Assembly (NCBI RefSeq): GCF_018402175.1
Contig: NZ_JAGYJK010000018.1
Location: 310,001-374,000 of the forward strand
Length of the DNA stretch: 64,000 nt
Source: Yoonia sp.
GTDB lineage: Bacteria; Pseudomonadota; Alphaproteobacteria; Rhodobacterales; Rhodobacteraceae
Reading direction: 5' to 3'
In this document: piece after piece, positions 33,586 to 40,638 of the stretch
Position numbering within the stretch: the first letter of the stretch is position 1
How the letters are laid out: each line of letters starts with the position of its first letter
Program-made: the position numbers and the translations under genes
The notes under the pieces: generated by a model
Databases searched by the model: none
Seen by the model: only the letters and a program-made list of their open reading frames with translations
What the model was told of the DNA's origin: nothing

Positions 33586-34625
33586 GGCCCGTCACGGGTC
33601 ACCCGCAAGGCCAGCGTGGCAAGAACCGGCACCGCCTGGCCGTAAGCGCGCGCCTGATCGGGGTTGGACGCATTGCCGCTGTCGGCCCGTGCGCCAACCC
33701 CCGCAAGGATCGCGGCCAGCCGAAAGAACGCAAACACCAGATAGAACGCCCAATTGTCGATCATGGGCAGCCCGCGCCGCGCACAATAGGCCGCGACATA
33801 TTCTGCCTCGGTCGGCAGGCCGTGGGCCGCGCGGTCAATCCCGCCCAAGCCCCGCATCCGCCCGTCATTGGGCAACCGCCATTGCATGCATTGATAGGCA
33901 AGATCGGCCAAAGGATGGCCCAGCGTGGACAATTCCCAATCCAGCACGCCCAAGATCTCCGGCTTGTCCCGCGCAAAGATCATGTTGTCGAGCCGCCAGT
34001 CGCCATGCACCAGCGCCACCTGCCCGCCATCGGGCGGCATTGCCTGTTCCAGCCATGCCATGATCCGCGCCATATCAGGCGTCGGTGCGGCGACACTGGC
34101 CATATATTGCCGCCCCCAGCGGTCCAGCTGGCGGGCAAAATAATTGCCGGGCTTGCCGAAATCCGACAGACCCACAGCGGCGGTATCGACATCATGCAAA
34201 CCCGCAAGGGCCACGTTCATCGCGTCATAGATCGCGGCCCGCGCGTCCTGTGCCACTTCGGGCAAGGCCGGATCCCAGAAAATGCGCCCGTCCAGATATT
34301 CCATCACAAAAAACGCGCGTCCGCTGGGCGATGTGGCCGCATCGGCCAGATGCAGCACGCGCGGCACCGGCACGCCACTGCCCGCCAGTGCCTGCATCAC
34401 GCGGAATTCACGATCAACCGCATGGGCAGAGGGTAGCAAATCGCCGGGCGGTTTGCTGCGCAGCACATAGCGCCCGCTGGCCGCAGTAATCAGATAGGTC
34501 GGATTGGACTGGCCAGTGCCAAATTTGCTGACCTTTTGCACACCCGCAAACCCCGGCACGACCCGCGACAGGGTGCCGTCCAGCGTGGCAAGGGACATGC
34601 CGATATCTTTCGCCGCGTCGATCAT
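33582..34625 (-). CDS. Aminoglycoside-phosphotransferase-fold kinase, ACAD10/11-like
   Basis: A 347-residue APH-fold protein. Catalytic motifs are LVHGDWRLDNMIFARD (HxDxxxxN), the metal-binding VLDWELSTLGHPLADLAYQC (DWE), and an N-lobe GQSNPTYLI loop with Lys in YVLRSKPPG. It matches the kinase half of human ACAD10/ACAD11, which phosphorylates 4-hydroxy acyl-CoAs so that the partner dehydrogenase can process them. The partner acyl-CoA dehydrogenase is divergent at 34716, giving a clear functional link. The start at 34625 is tentative (34598 is the alternative); the much longer open frame upstream is antisense to the dehydrogenase and is not coding. Confidence 0.9.
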   Translation of the reverse strand: MIDAAKDIGMSLATLDGTLSRVVPGFAGVQKVSKFGTGQSNPTYLITAASGRYVLRSKPPGDLLPSAHAVDREFRVMQALAGSGVPVPRVLHLADAATSPSGRAFFVMEYLDGRIFWDPALPEVAQDARAAIYDAMNVALAGLHDVDTAAVGLSDFGKPGNYFARQLDRWGRQYMASVAAPTPDMARIMAWLEQAMPPDGGQVALVHGDWRLDNMIFARDKPEILGVLDWELSTLGHPLADLAYQCMQWRLPNDGRMRGLGGIDRAAHGLPTEAEYVAAYCARRGLPMIDNWAFYLVFAFFRLAAILAGVGARADSGNASNPDQARAYGQAVPVLATLALRVTRDGP

Positions 34626-34715
34626 AGGCTGATAGGGCCATGTGACGCCAAGTAGCGCAAGCCGTTGATTGACACTGCCGCCAACGAATGCACCATGACG
34701 TAGGGGAGGATCACC

Positions 34716-35945
34716 ATGGACCTTGGACAGACCGCGCGGCTGAAACCCGTGCTTGCCGCCGTCAAGGCGATGATCACAGATGAAATCGCACCGCTGGATG
34801 CGGAATTTCTGTCGCAGGTCGATATCGGCGACCGCTGGCAATTCACCCCGCGCCAGACCGAGATTCTCGAAGGGTTGAAGGCCCGCGCGCGCGACCGCGG
34901 GTTGTGGAATTTCTGGGACACGTTCCGCGATGGCCCCAGCCTCAATACCGTCGAATATGCCTATCTGGCCGAGGAGATGGGCAAAAGCCACCTCGCCGCC
35001 GAAGTGTTCAACTGCAACGCGCCCGACACCGGCAATATGGAAGTTTTTGCGCGCTACGGCACGGATGCAATGAAAACCCGATGGCTGAAACCCCTGATGG
35101 CGGGTGAAATCCGGTCGGCCTATCTGATGACCGAACCCGATGTCGCAAGCTCGGATGCCACCAACATCGCCATGACCTGCGTGCGGGACGGCGATGATTA
35201 TGTGCTGAACGGCCAGAAATGGTGGGCCACTGGTGCCGGTGATCCGCGTTGTGCGGTGCATATCGTCATGGTGCGCAGCAGCGATGACGCGCCCAAGCAT
35301 CAACGCCATTCCATGATCGTGGTGCCTGCCGACACAGCCGGCATCGTCAAATTGCGCGCGATGGAGGTTTACGGCCACGACGACGCACCCCACGGCCATA
35401 TGCATTTCCGCTATGACAATGTCCGCGTACCTGCCGACCATCTGCTGCTGGGTGAAGGGCGCGGTTTCGAGATCGCGCAAGGGCGGCTTGGCCCCGGGCG
35501 CATCCACCATTGCATGCGCGCGATCGGACAGGCGGAAAAGGCGCTGGCGCTGATGTGCGAACGGTCGGTCAGCCGCGCCGCTTTTGGCAAACCTTTGGCT
35601 GAACTGGGCGAAAATTACGACCTGATCGCCACCGCGCGGATGGAAATCGAACAGGCGCGGCTGTTATGCCTCAAGGCTGCGTGGATGATGGATCAGGGCG
35701 ACAAACGCGCTGCCGCCCCGTGGATCAGCCAGATCAAGGTTGTGGCACCCGCTGTCGCGCTGAAGATCACCGATATGGCGGTGCAGATGTTCGGGGCTGC
35801 AGGCGTGTCGCAGGATACACCGCTGGCGCGACAATGGACCCATCTGCGCACCCTGCGGCTGGCCGACGGCCCCGATGCGGTACACCGCAGACAGGTCGCC
35901 CGTGCCGAGCTTGCACGCTATACTACGGGGCAGAAAATCTCGTAG
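34716..35945 (+). CDS. Acyl-CoA dehydrogenase, ACAD10/11-like
   Basis: A 409-residue flavoenzyme. Signatures: the FAD/substrate segment AYLMTEPDVASSDATNIAMT, YVLNGQKWWATGAGDPRCAV, the LGPGRIHHCMRAIGQAEKAL helix and the C-terminal QMFGAAGVSQDTPLARQWTH. The catalytic base of this subgroup lies in the C-terminal helix region. With the divergent kinase it probably converts 4-hydroxyacyl-CoA or related branched CoA esters into beta-oxidation intermediates. GGGAGG precedes the ATG. It overlaps the convergent bigR gene by 28 bp at the 3' end. Confidence 0.92.
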   Translation: MDLGQTARLKPVLAAVKAMITDEIAPLDAEFLSQVDIGDRWQFTPRQTEILEGLKARARDRGLWNFWDTFRDGPSLNTVEYAYLAEEMGKSHLAAEVFNCNAPDTGNMEVFARYGTDAMKTRWLKPLMAGEIRSAYLMTEPDVASSDATNIAMTCVRDGDDYVLNGQKWWATGAGDPRCAVHIVMVRSSDDAPKHQRHSMIVVPADTAGIVKLRAMEVYGHDDAPHGHMHFRYDNVRVPADHLLLGEGRGFEIAQGRLGPGRIHHCMRAIGQAEKALALMCERSVSRAAFGKPLAELGENYDLIATARMEIEQARLLCLKAAWMMDQGDKRAAAPWISQIKVVAPAVALKITDMAVQMFGAAGVSQDTPLARQWTHLRTLRLADGPDAVHRRQVARAELARYTTGQKIS

Positions 35946-36235
35946 ATTCGTTCCAAAAGCGGGCGCACGCGCGGGTCCGCCAATTGATAACGGATGCTGC
36001 GCCCGTCACGCGTGCACGACACCAGACCTTCGTTGCGCAGGCGCAGCAACTGGCCGGACACATAAGATTGACTGGCGCCAAGGGCGGTTTCCAGATCACC
36101 CACTGACATTTCACCTGGGACCAGCGCGCAGAGAATCCGCAGGCGCCCCGGATTGGATAACGCCTTGAGAAGGTCAGCCGCTTCGGTCGCTGCGGCATCC
36201 ATCGGGTCCAGTTGGAAATCGGTCGCTTGGCTCAT
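35918..36235 (-). CDS. bigR: BigR/SqrR-type ArsR repressor (persulfide sensor)
   Basis: A 105-residue winged-HTH regulator. The recognition region is VGDLETALGASQSYVSGQLL RLRNEGLV (split), and the two Cys used by SqrR/BigR to form a tetrasulfide bridge are present in RLRILCALVPGEM and at IYEIFCPVV; a third Cys lies in VSCTRDGRS. Sulfane sulfur normally releases these repressors from DNA. The gene is divergent from the persulfide dioxygenase, the two YeeE/YedE proteins and the rhodanese/phosphatase-like protein, the classical BigR regulon. A palindromic operator lies between them. Confidence 0.88.
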   Translation of the reverse strand: MSQATDFQLDPMDAAATEAADLLKALSNPGRLRILCALVPGEMSVGDLETALGASQSYVSGQLLRLRNEGLVSCTRDGRSIRYQLADPRVRPLLERIYEIFCPVV

Positions 36236-36261
36236 GGCATCACTCTATCCGAACTTTTTAT

Positions 36262-36281
36262 ACATTTCAACATTGAAATGT
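36262..36281. promoter_or_regulatory. BigR/SqrR-type operator
   Basis: ACATTTCAACATTGAAATGT has perfect 9-bp inverted arms around CA. It lies 26 bp upstream of bigR and 41 bp upstream of the dioxygenase start, so one bound dimer could block both promoters. Confidence 0.72.
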
Positions 36282-36322
36282 TTTCAGAAACTCTTATTCT
36301 ATAGCAACAAAGGAGAATCAAC

Positions 36323-37186
36323 ATGAAACCTGAAGTCAAAGCCTTCTTCGATGAAGCCACCAACACGATTTCCTACGTGGTGCGCGAACCACAGGGCAAC
36401 ACTTGCGCGATTGTTGACAGCGTTCTGGATTACGATCCCGCCGCAGGCCGCACCGATACGACATCGGCCGATGCGATTATTGCCTGGGTCAAGGATCAGG
36501 GGCTGAATGTCGCCTGGATCCTCGAAAGCCATGTGCATGCAGACCATCTGTCCGCCGCCCCCTATCTGCAACAGCATCTGGGCGGCAAGATCGGGATCGG
36601 GTCCAATATCACCGTCGTGCAGAATACATTCGGCAAGATCTTTAACGAAGGGACCGCTTTCCAGCGCGACGGATCGCAGTTTGATGCGCTGTTCAATGAA
36701 GGTGACACGTTCCACATCGGCCAGCTGCGCGCGGATGTGCTGCACACGCCCGGCCACACCCCTGCCTGCCTGACCTATGTGATCGGCGATGCGGCCTTTG
36801 TCGGTGATACGCTGTTCATGCCCGATTTCGGCACCGCACGCTGTGATTTCCCCGGCGGTTCGGCCGAGGATCTTTATGTGTCGATCCAGAAAATTCTGGC
36901 CCTGCCAGATGAGACGCGGATTTTCGTGGGCCATGATTACAAGGCCCCCGGCCGCGATGAATTCGCATGGGAAACCACCGTGGGCGAACAAAAGGCGATG
37001 AACATCCATGTGGGCGCCGGCAAACCGATCGAAGATTTCGTGTCCATGCGCACCACGCGCGATGCGCAGCTGGGCATGCCACGGCTGATCCTGCCATCGC
37101 TGCAAACCAATATGCGCGCGGGCAACCTGCCCGAACCCGAAGACAACGGCGCGCGCTATTTCAAAGTACCGATCAACCAGCTTTGA
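36323..37186 (+). CDS. Persulfide dioxygenase-like metallo-beta-lactamase
   Basis: A 287-residue MBL-fold protein of the ETHE1/Blh group, which oxidises glutathione persulfide to sulfite. Metal ligands are visible: His in ESHVHADHLSAAPYLQQHLG (HxHxDH), His in LHTPGHTPACLTYV, Asp in FVGDTLFMPDFGTARCDFPG, and the final His in RIFVGHDYKAPGRDEFAWET. The D-G-T-A-R-C-D-F-P-G segment is a hallmark of the persulfide dioxygenases. AAGGAG precedes ATG 36323. It is the first gene of the sulfide-detoxification operon controlled by BigR. Confidence 0.92.
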   Translation: MKPEVKAFFDEATNTISYVVREPQGNTCAIVDSVLDYDPAAGRTDTTSADAIIAWVKDQGLNVAWILESHVHADHLSAAPYLQQHLGGKIGIGSNITVVQNTFGKIFNEGTAFQRDGSQFDALFNEGDTFHIGQLRADVLHTPGHTPACLTYVIGDAAFVGDTLFMPDFGTARCDFPGGSAEDLYVSIQKILALPDETRIFVGHDYKAPGRDEFAWETTVGEQKAMNIHVGAGKPIEDFVSMRTTRDAQLGMPRLILPSLQTNMRAGNLPEPEDNGARYFKVPINQL

Positions 37187-37209
37187 TCGCGACAACATAA
37201 GGAAAGACA

Positions 37210-37635
37210 ATGCAACAAGACTGGATCATGGGCCTGATCGGCGGTGGGTTGATCGGGATGGCGGGGGCTTTGTTCCTGCTGGTGAACGGGCGCATCATGG
37301 GTGCGTCGGGTATTATCGGCGGGCTGGTCGATGGCAGCGGGCGCAGTGACTGGCAGGAACGCGCGGCGCTGATCGCGGGGCTGGTGATCGTACCGGCCAT
37401 CGCGGCGCTGGCGATCGGCGGGTCGGAAACGAACCTGACCGGCAACTGGATCATCATTGTCGCGGCGGGCCTTCTGGTGGGCATCGGCACGCGGCTGGCC
37501 AATGGCTGCACCTCTGGCCACGGGGTCTGCGGGATTTCGCGGCTGTCGCTGCGGGGGATTGTGTCCACTGCGTTTTATATCGGTGCAGGCGGTCTGACGA
37601 TGGTCCTGTTCAAACATGTACTGGGGGTGATCTGA
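37210..37635 (+). CDS. YeeE/YedE-type sulfur transporter, N half
   Basis: A 141-residue membrane protein with four hydrophobic segments (for example WIMGLIGGGLIGMAGALFLL and LALAIGG region). The signature GTRLANGCTSGHGVCGISRL carries the paired Cys-containing loop of the YeeE/TsuA family, which moves thiosulfate or related sulfur species. It is followed without gap by its partner (stop/start overlap TGATG at 37635), so the two halves assemble as one transporter. GGAAAG precedes the ATG. Second gene of the BigR operon. Confidence 0.9.
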   Translation: MQQDWIMGLIGGGLIGMAGALFLLVNGRIMGASGIIGGLVDGSGRSDWQERAALIAGLVIVPAIAALAIGGSETNLTGNWIIIVAAGLLVGIGTRLANGCTSGHGVCGISRLSLRGIVSTAFYIGAGGLTMVLFKHVLGVI

Positions 37636-38066
37636 TGCGCGCTGTTGTTTCTTTTCTGACGGGCGGCCTGTTCGGGCTGGGGCTGCTGATTTCGGGCATG
37701 ACCGACACCACCAAGGTACAGGGCTGGCTGGATGTGTTCGGCGACTGGGACCCGACGCTGGCCTTTGTGATGGGCGGCGCGATTATTCCGATGGCCATCG
37801 CATGGCGGTTCACCATCGGGCGCAAACCTGTGCTGGCAGCCGCCTTTCCCGCGCCACCCGAACCACGGATCGGGCGCAACCTGGTGATCGGGTCCACCCT
37901 GTTCGGCGCAGGCTGGGGTCTGGCAGGGCTATGCCCCGGCCCGGCACTCGCCTCGCTGAGCTATGGCGGGACAGGTGGTCTTGTCTTTCTGGCCGCAATG
38001 CTGGCAGGTATGATGCTGACACCGGGGCTGCGGGTCCGTTTCGACCGCGCCGTGCCAGCAACTTAA
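37635..38066 (+). CDS. YeeE/YedE-type sulfur transporter, C half (DUF6691-like)
   Basis: A 143-residue membrane protein with four hydrophobic segments. LISGMTDTTKVQGWLDVFGD WDPTLAF (split) and FGAGWGLAGLCPGPALASLS are the hallmarks of the partner half; the GLCPGPAL loop carries its single conserved Cys. The start overlaps the stop of the previous gene by one base. Together they correspond to PmpA/PmpB-like proteins found with BigR and ETHE1 in many alphaproteobacteria. Confidence 0.9.
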   Translation: MRAVVSFLTGGLFGLGLLISGMTDTTKVQGWLDVFGDWDPTLAFVMGGAIIPMAIAWRFTIGRKPVLAAAFPAPPEPRIGRNLVIGSTLFGAGWGLAGLCPGPALASLSYGGTGGLVFLAAMLAGMMLTPGLRVRFDRAVPAT

Positions 38067-38076
38067 GAGGACGATC

Positions 38077-38502
38077 ATGGATATCCGACACATCACCCCC
38101 GTTTACGCGGTTTCGCCCCAGATTGATGTGGCGGATATCCCCGCCATCGCCGCGGCCGGTTTCACCACGATCATCTGCAACCGGCCCGATGCCGAGGTGC
38201 CACCTTCGCATCAGGCAGACACCATCCGCGCCGCGGCCGAGGCGGCGGGGATCACCTTTGCCGTCAACCCTGTGACCCATCAGGGGCTGAACATGGGCAT
38301 GGTTGACAGCCAGATGGCAGCGGCTGACGCGTCATCAGGTCCGGTGCTGGCCTATTGCGCGTCGGGCACACGGTCGTCGATCGTCTGGTCGCTGGGACAG
38401 GCAGGCAAGATGCCGACCGATGCGATCATTCAGGCCACCGCGCAGGCAGGCTATGACCTTGGCGGGATGCGCGGGCAGCTGGATATGCTGGCAAAGGGGT
38501 AA
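38077..38502 (+). CDS. DUF442/TIGR01244 phosphatase- or rhodanese-like protein
   Basis: A 141-residue protein of the beta-lactamase-hydrolase-associated phosphatase group. The active loop VLAYCASGTRSSIVW is a CxxGxR(S) Cys-phosphatase/rhodanese-type P-loop. The N-terminal IRHITPVYAVSPQIDVADIP starts the domain. In other bacteria this domain is fused to the persulfide dioxygenase (Blh), while here both are separate genes of the same operon. It may act as a sulfurtransferase. GAGG precedes ATG 38077. Last gene of the operon; an imperfect hairpin (38523-38552) follows. Confidence 0.85.
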   Translation: MDIRHITPVYAVSPQIDVADIPAIAAAGFTTIICNRPDAEVPPSHQADTIRAAAEAAGITFAVNPVTHQGLNMGMVDSQMAAADASSGPVLAYCASGTRSSIVWSLGQAGKMPTDAIIQATAQAGYDLGGMRGQLDMLAKG

Positions 38503-38540
38503 GACCGATCAGCTTAGAGAGCGCCGGACAGAGAGGATCG

Positions 38541-38972
38541 TCACCTGTCTGTCCGCGCCTCCATCGCGCGCAAATCGGCGATCACGCTGTCATCACAGGA
38601 CAAGCGCTGCGCGATCTTGCTGGCCGGTTCGATGACGCGCCAGAACGGCACCACGGTGTCACTCGGTTTGCCTTGGGCCATGTCGGCCAAGGCGACTTCG
38701 GCCACCACCTTCAGATAGATCGCGGTCGTCACCGGACAGGTCGCCACCGCATCGTTGCGGCGGGCGAGTTCGTTGCGCATCCGGCTGATCGTGCGTGTCT
38801 CGCCTTGCGGGATACGCGCGATATAGTTGGCGAACACGCCGGGTGATCCGATATACATGACGCTGCCCGCCTTGATCCCCGCGAAATCGGTGTGCAGCAG
38901 CACGGTTTTTGGCGGTTTTGCGCTGTCAAAGCGCTTGCGCCAGTCGGTGGGGCGTTTTGATTTTGCGGTCAT
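38541..38972 (-). CDS. Conserved hypothetical protein
   Basis: A 143-residue protein without signal peptide or membrane segment, with ISRMRNELARRNDAVATCPV followed by TTAIYLKVVAEVALADMAQG. The TCPVTTAIYLK section, around a Cys, resembles a DNA-methyltransferase-fold or MGMT-like protein only weakly, so I do not assign it. Its ATG overlaps the stop of the SRPBCC gene upstream (ATGTGTCC-type junction at 38969-38972), suggesting coupled translation. Confidence 0.65.
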   Translation of the reverse strand: MTAKSKRPTDWRKRFDSAKPPKTVLLHTDFAGIKAGSVMYIGSPGVFANYIARIPQGETRTISRMRNELARRNDAVATCPVTTAIYLKVVAEVALADMAQGKPSDTVVPFWRVIEPASKIAQRLSCDDSVIADLRAMEARTDR

Positions 38973-39481
38973 GTGTCCTCCCGATCAAGGCTGCGCCGCG
39001 CGGTTTCGGCGCCGAGCTCATCAAGATAGGCCCCTGCAAAAGCCTCTGGATCAAAAAACAGCCGCGACAGGATCCGCCCCAGCGGCGACGGGGTGGTGGC
39101 CTGTTCGGTCACCGTCAAACGCGTGCCGCCCGTCTCTGTCGTGGCCAGATCGGCCTGCCACTGTCCAGTATATCCCCGTGAGCTTTCGAAAAGAAGTGCG
39201 ATCCGCGTGGGGTGGACCTCGGTCAGGCGAAAGGTGATACGCTCGCCGCTTTGCGTGGTCTCGGTCCATGTTCCGTCTGGTCCGGGCGCGATCGCGGCGA
39301 TGCTTGTGCGCCAGTCCGGTTGGCGCGCGATATCCCAGATCGTGCTGTGCACAATCTCCATCGGCGCCTGCAGATCGCGGGTGACTGTCCCTGCACGCAT
39401 GGCTGGCAGTGCAGCGCCGACCGCAAGGATGAGAACAACCAGACCGGTCACGGCAAGGATTGCGACAAGAAAGAGTTTCAT
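38969..39481 (-). CDS. SRPBCC-fold protein with N-terminal anchor
   Basis: A 170-residue protein. A hydrophobic N-terminal segment (FLVAILAVTGLVVLILAVGA) is followed by a START/SRPBCC-like domain (RDLQAPMEIVHSTIWDIARQ PDW (split), then TETTQSGERITFRLTEVHP and TRLTVTEQATTPS). Such domains bind hydrophobic ligands or act in polyketide-like chemistry, but many are of unknown role. It is the first gene of a two-gene unit with the hypothetical downstream. The domain call is by pattern rather than by active-site residues. Confidence 0.75.
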   Translation of the reverse strand: MKLFLVAILAVTGLVVLILAVGAALPAMRAGTVTRDLQAPMEIVHSTIWDIARQPDWRTSIAAIAPGPDGTWTETTQSGERITFRLTEVHPTRIALLFESSRGYTGQWQADLATTETGGTRLTVTEQATTPSPLGRILSRLFFDPEAFAGAYLDELGAETARRSLDREDT

Positions 39482-39617
39482 TACCGATACTCCGCAAAGA
39501 TGGTGCTGCGGAAGGAAGCATCAAATTGGAGGCGTGACAATTATTCTTTAATTTTATGTTTTACTACAATGACTTGATCCAAATCCCGCATCTAGGGACA
39601 CCTCCGAACAGGGTGGA

Positions 39618-40586
39618 CTAGACCCCTTCGAGAATCTCGCTTTCATCGGTGTCACCGAAAGAAAAGGTAACCTCTGGCAGTGACACCCCGGTGCTGACCA
39701 GATCAGCCATTTCCGGGCCGGGGGCCAGTTCGATCCGCACGGCGCGGTGTCCGGCTGATTGGCCCAGCTTGGCCTGCGCCACGCAGCGGCCATCGGGGGC
39801 GATCAGACGCACAGAATTGACAGTGCAACCGGGCAGCGGCACCACCTGCCCCACCTGCAAAGCCTGCGCACGCCCCAGCGGCATCTTGAACTGGTGCAGC
39901 CGCGCGGTCAGCATCGCAGGCGCGTCCTGCACTGCTGCGGTGAAGGCCATGTCCCAATCCATCACTGGCGCTTGCTCCTCTGGCATCAAGGGTGCGGCCT
40001 GCACCGGCAGGACCAACATCACCTCGCCCTGCCGGTCGCCGGTGCCAAGTTCGACATTCATCCGCAGCACGCGGTAATCGCCATCCTCCAGCAGCAAACC
40101 GGCCAACCGGCTGTCGGCCAGCCTGTCAGCAACGGTCACATCATCGACCCAGCCTTCATAGGCGGTGCCCATCACCGCAGGGGGCAAGGCAGACAGGAAC
40201 GCCACCAGCAAAGGATCGCACAGCGCCTTATCCGCGCCGGTCGCAGGCCGGTCATCGGCGGGTTGGTCCAACAGGCGGCCTGTCGTCTGCACCTCGACCA
40301 TGGCGGCGCGCAATTGCATGTCCACCGCGACAAAGCCCGCCAAAGCGCCCCGCCGGTCCAGCCCGACCAGCATCAGCCCCTTGTCCAGCCCGCCCAGCAG
40401 ATCATCTAGCCGCCCGACATCATCCGCCGTGCTGGCCACCCGCAGCACCAGCCCGCCCGCATCGCTGGCCGCCTTGACCAGCGCCAGCCGCACCGCGCGC
40501 GACGTAGTCAGCGGGCTGACGGGGGGCGTGTCAACGGCCTGCCCCGCCATCCGTCGCAGAATGGAGATATGTGAGCTGTCAGTCAT
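39618..40586 (-). CDS. FliM/FliN-type (SpoA domain) protein
   Basis: A 322-residue protein. The C-terminal about 75 residues (LTARLHQFKMPLGRAQALQV, GQVVPLPGCTVNSVRLIAPD, GRCVAQAKLGQSAGHRAVRI) form a SpoA/FliM C-terminal domain, the building block of flagellar or type III C-rings. The N-terminal part is a divergent FliM-like middle domain with RAVRLALVKAASDAGGLVLR. Roseobacters encode such a protein away from the main flagellar cluster; it may be the flagellar switch component FliM. No flagellar genes are adjacent. The start at 40586 is the first ATG. Confidence 0.78.
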   Translation of the reverse strand: MTDSSHISILRRMAGQAVDTPPVSPLTTSRAVRLALVKAASDAGGLVLRVASTADDVGRLDDLLGGLDKGLMLVGLDRRGALAGFVAVDMQLRAAMVEVQTTGRLLDQPADDRPATGADKALCDPLLVAFLSALPPAVMGTAYEGWVDDVTVADRLADSRLAGLLLEDGDYRVLRMNVELGTGDRQGEVMLVLPVQAAPLMPEEQAPVMDWDMAFTAAVQDAPAMLTARLHQFKMPLGRAQALQVGQVVPLPGCTVNSVRLIAPDGRCVAQAKLGQSAGHRAVRIELAPGPEMADLVSTGVSLPEVTFSFGDTDESEILEGV

Positions 40587-40638
40587 GCGCCTGCCTTGGA
40601 TCTGACGTCAGACTAATCCGGCAGTGATTACTTTTCCG

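Noticed and set aside
33582..35510. Open frame of 642 codons on the minus strand
   Set aside because: Only the part up to 34625 has the kinase motifs. The upstream 290 codons are antisense to a clear acyl-CoA dehydrogenase and have no family resemblance.
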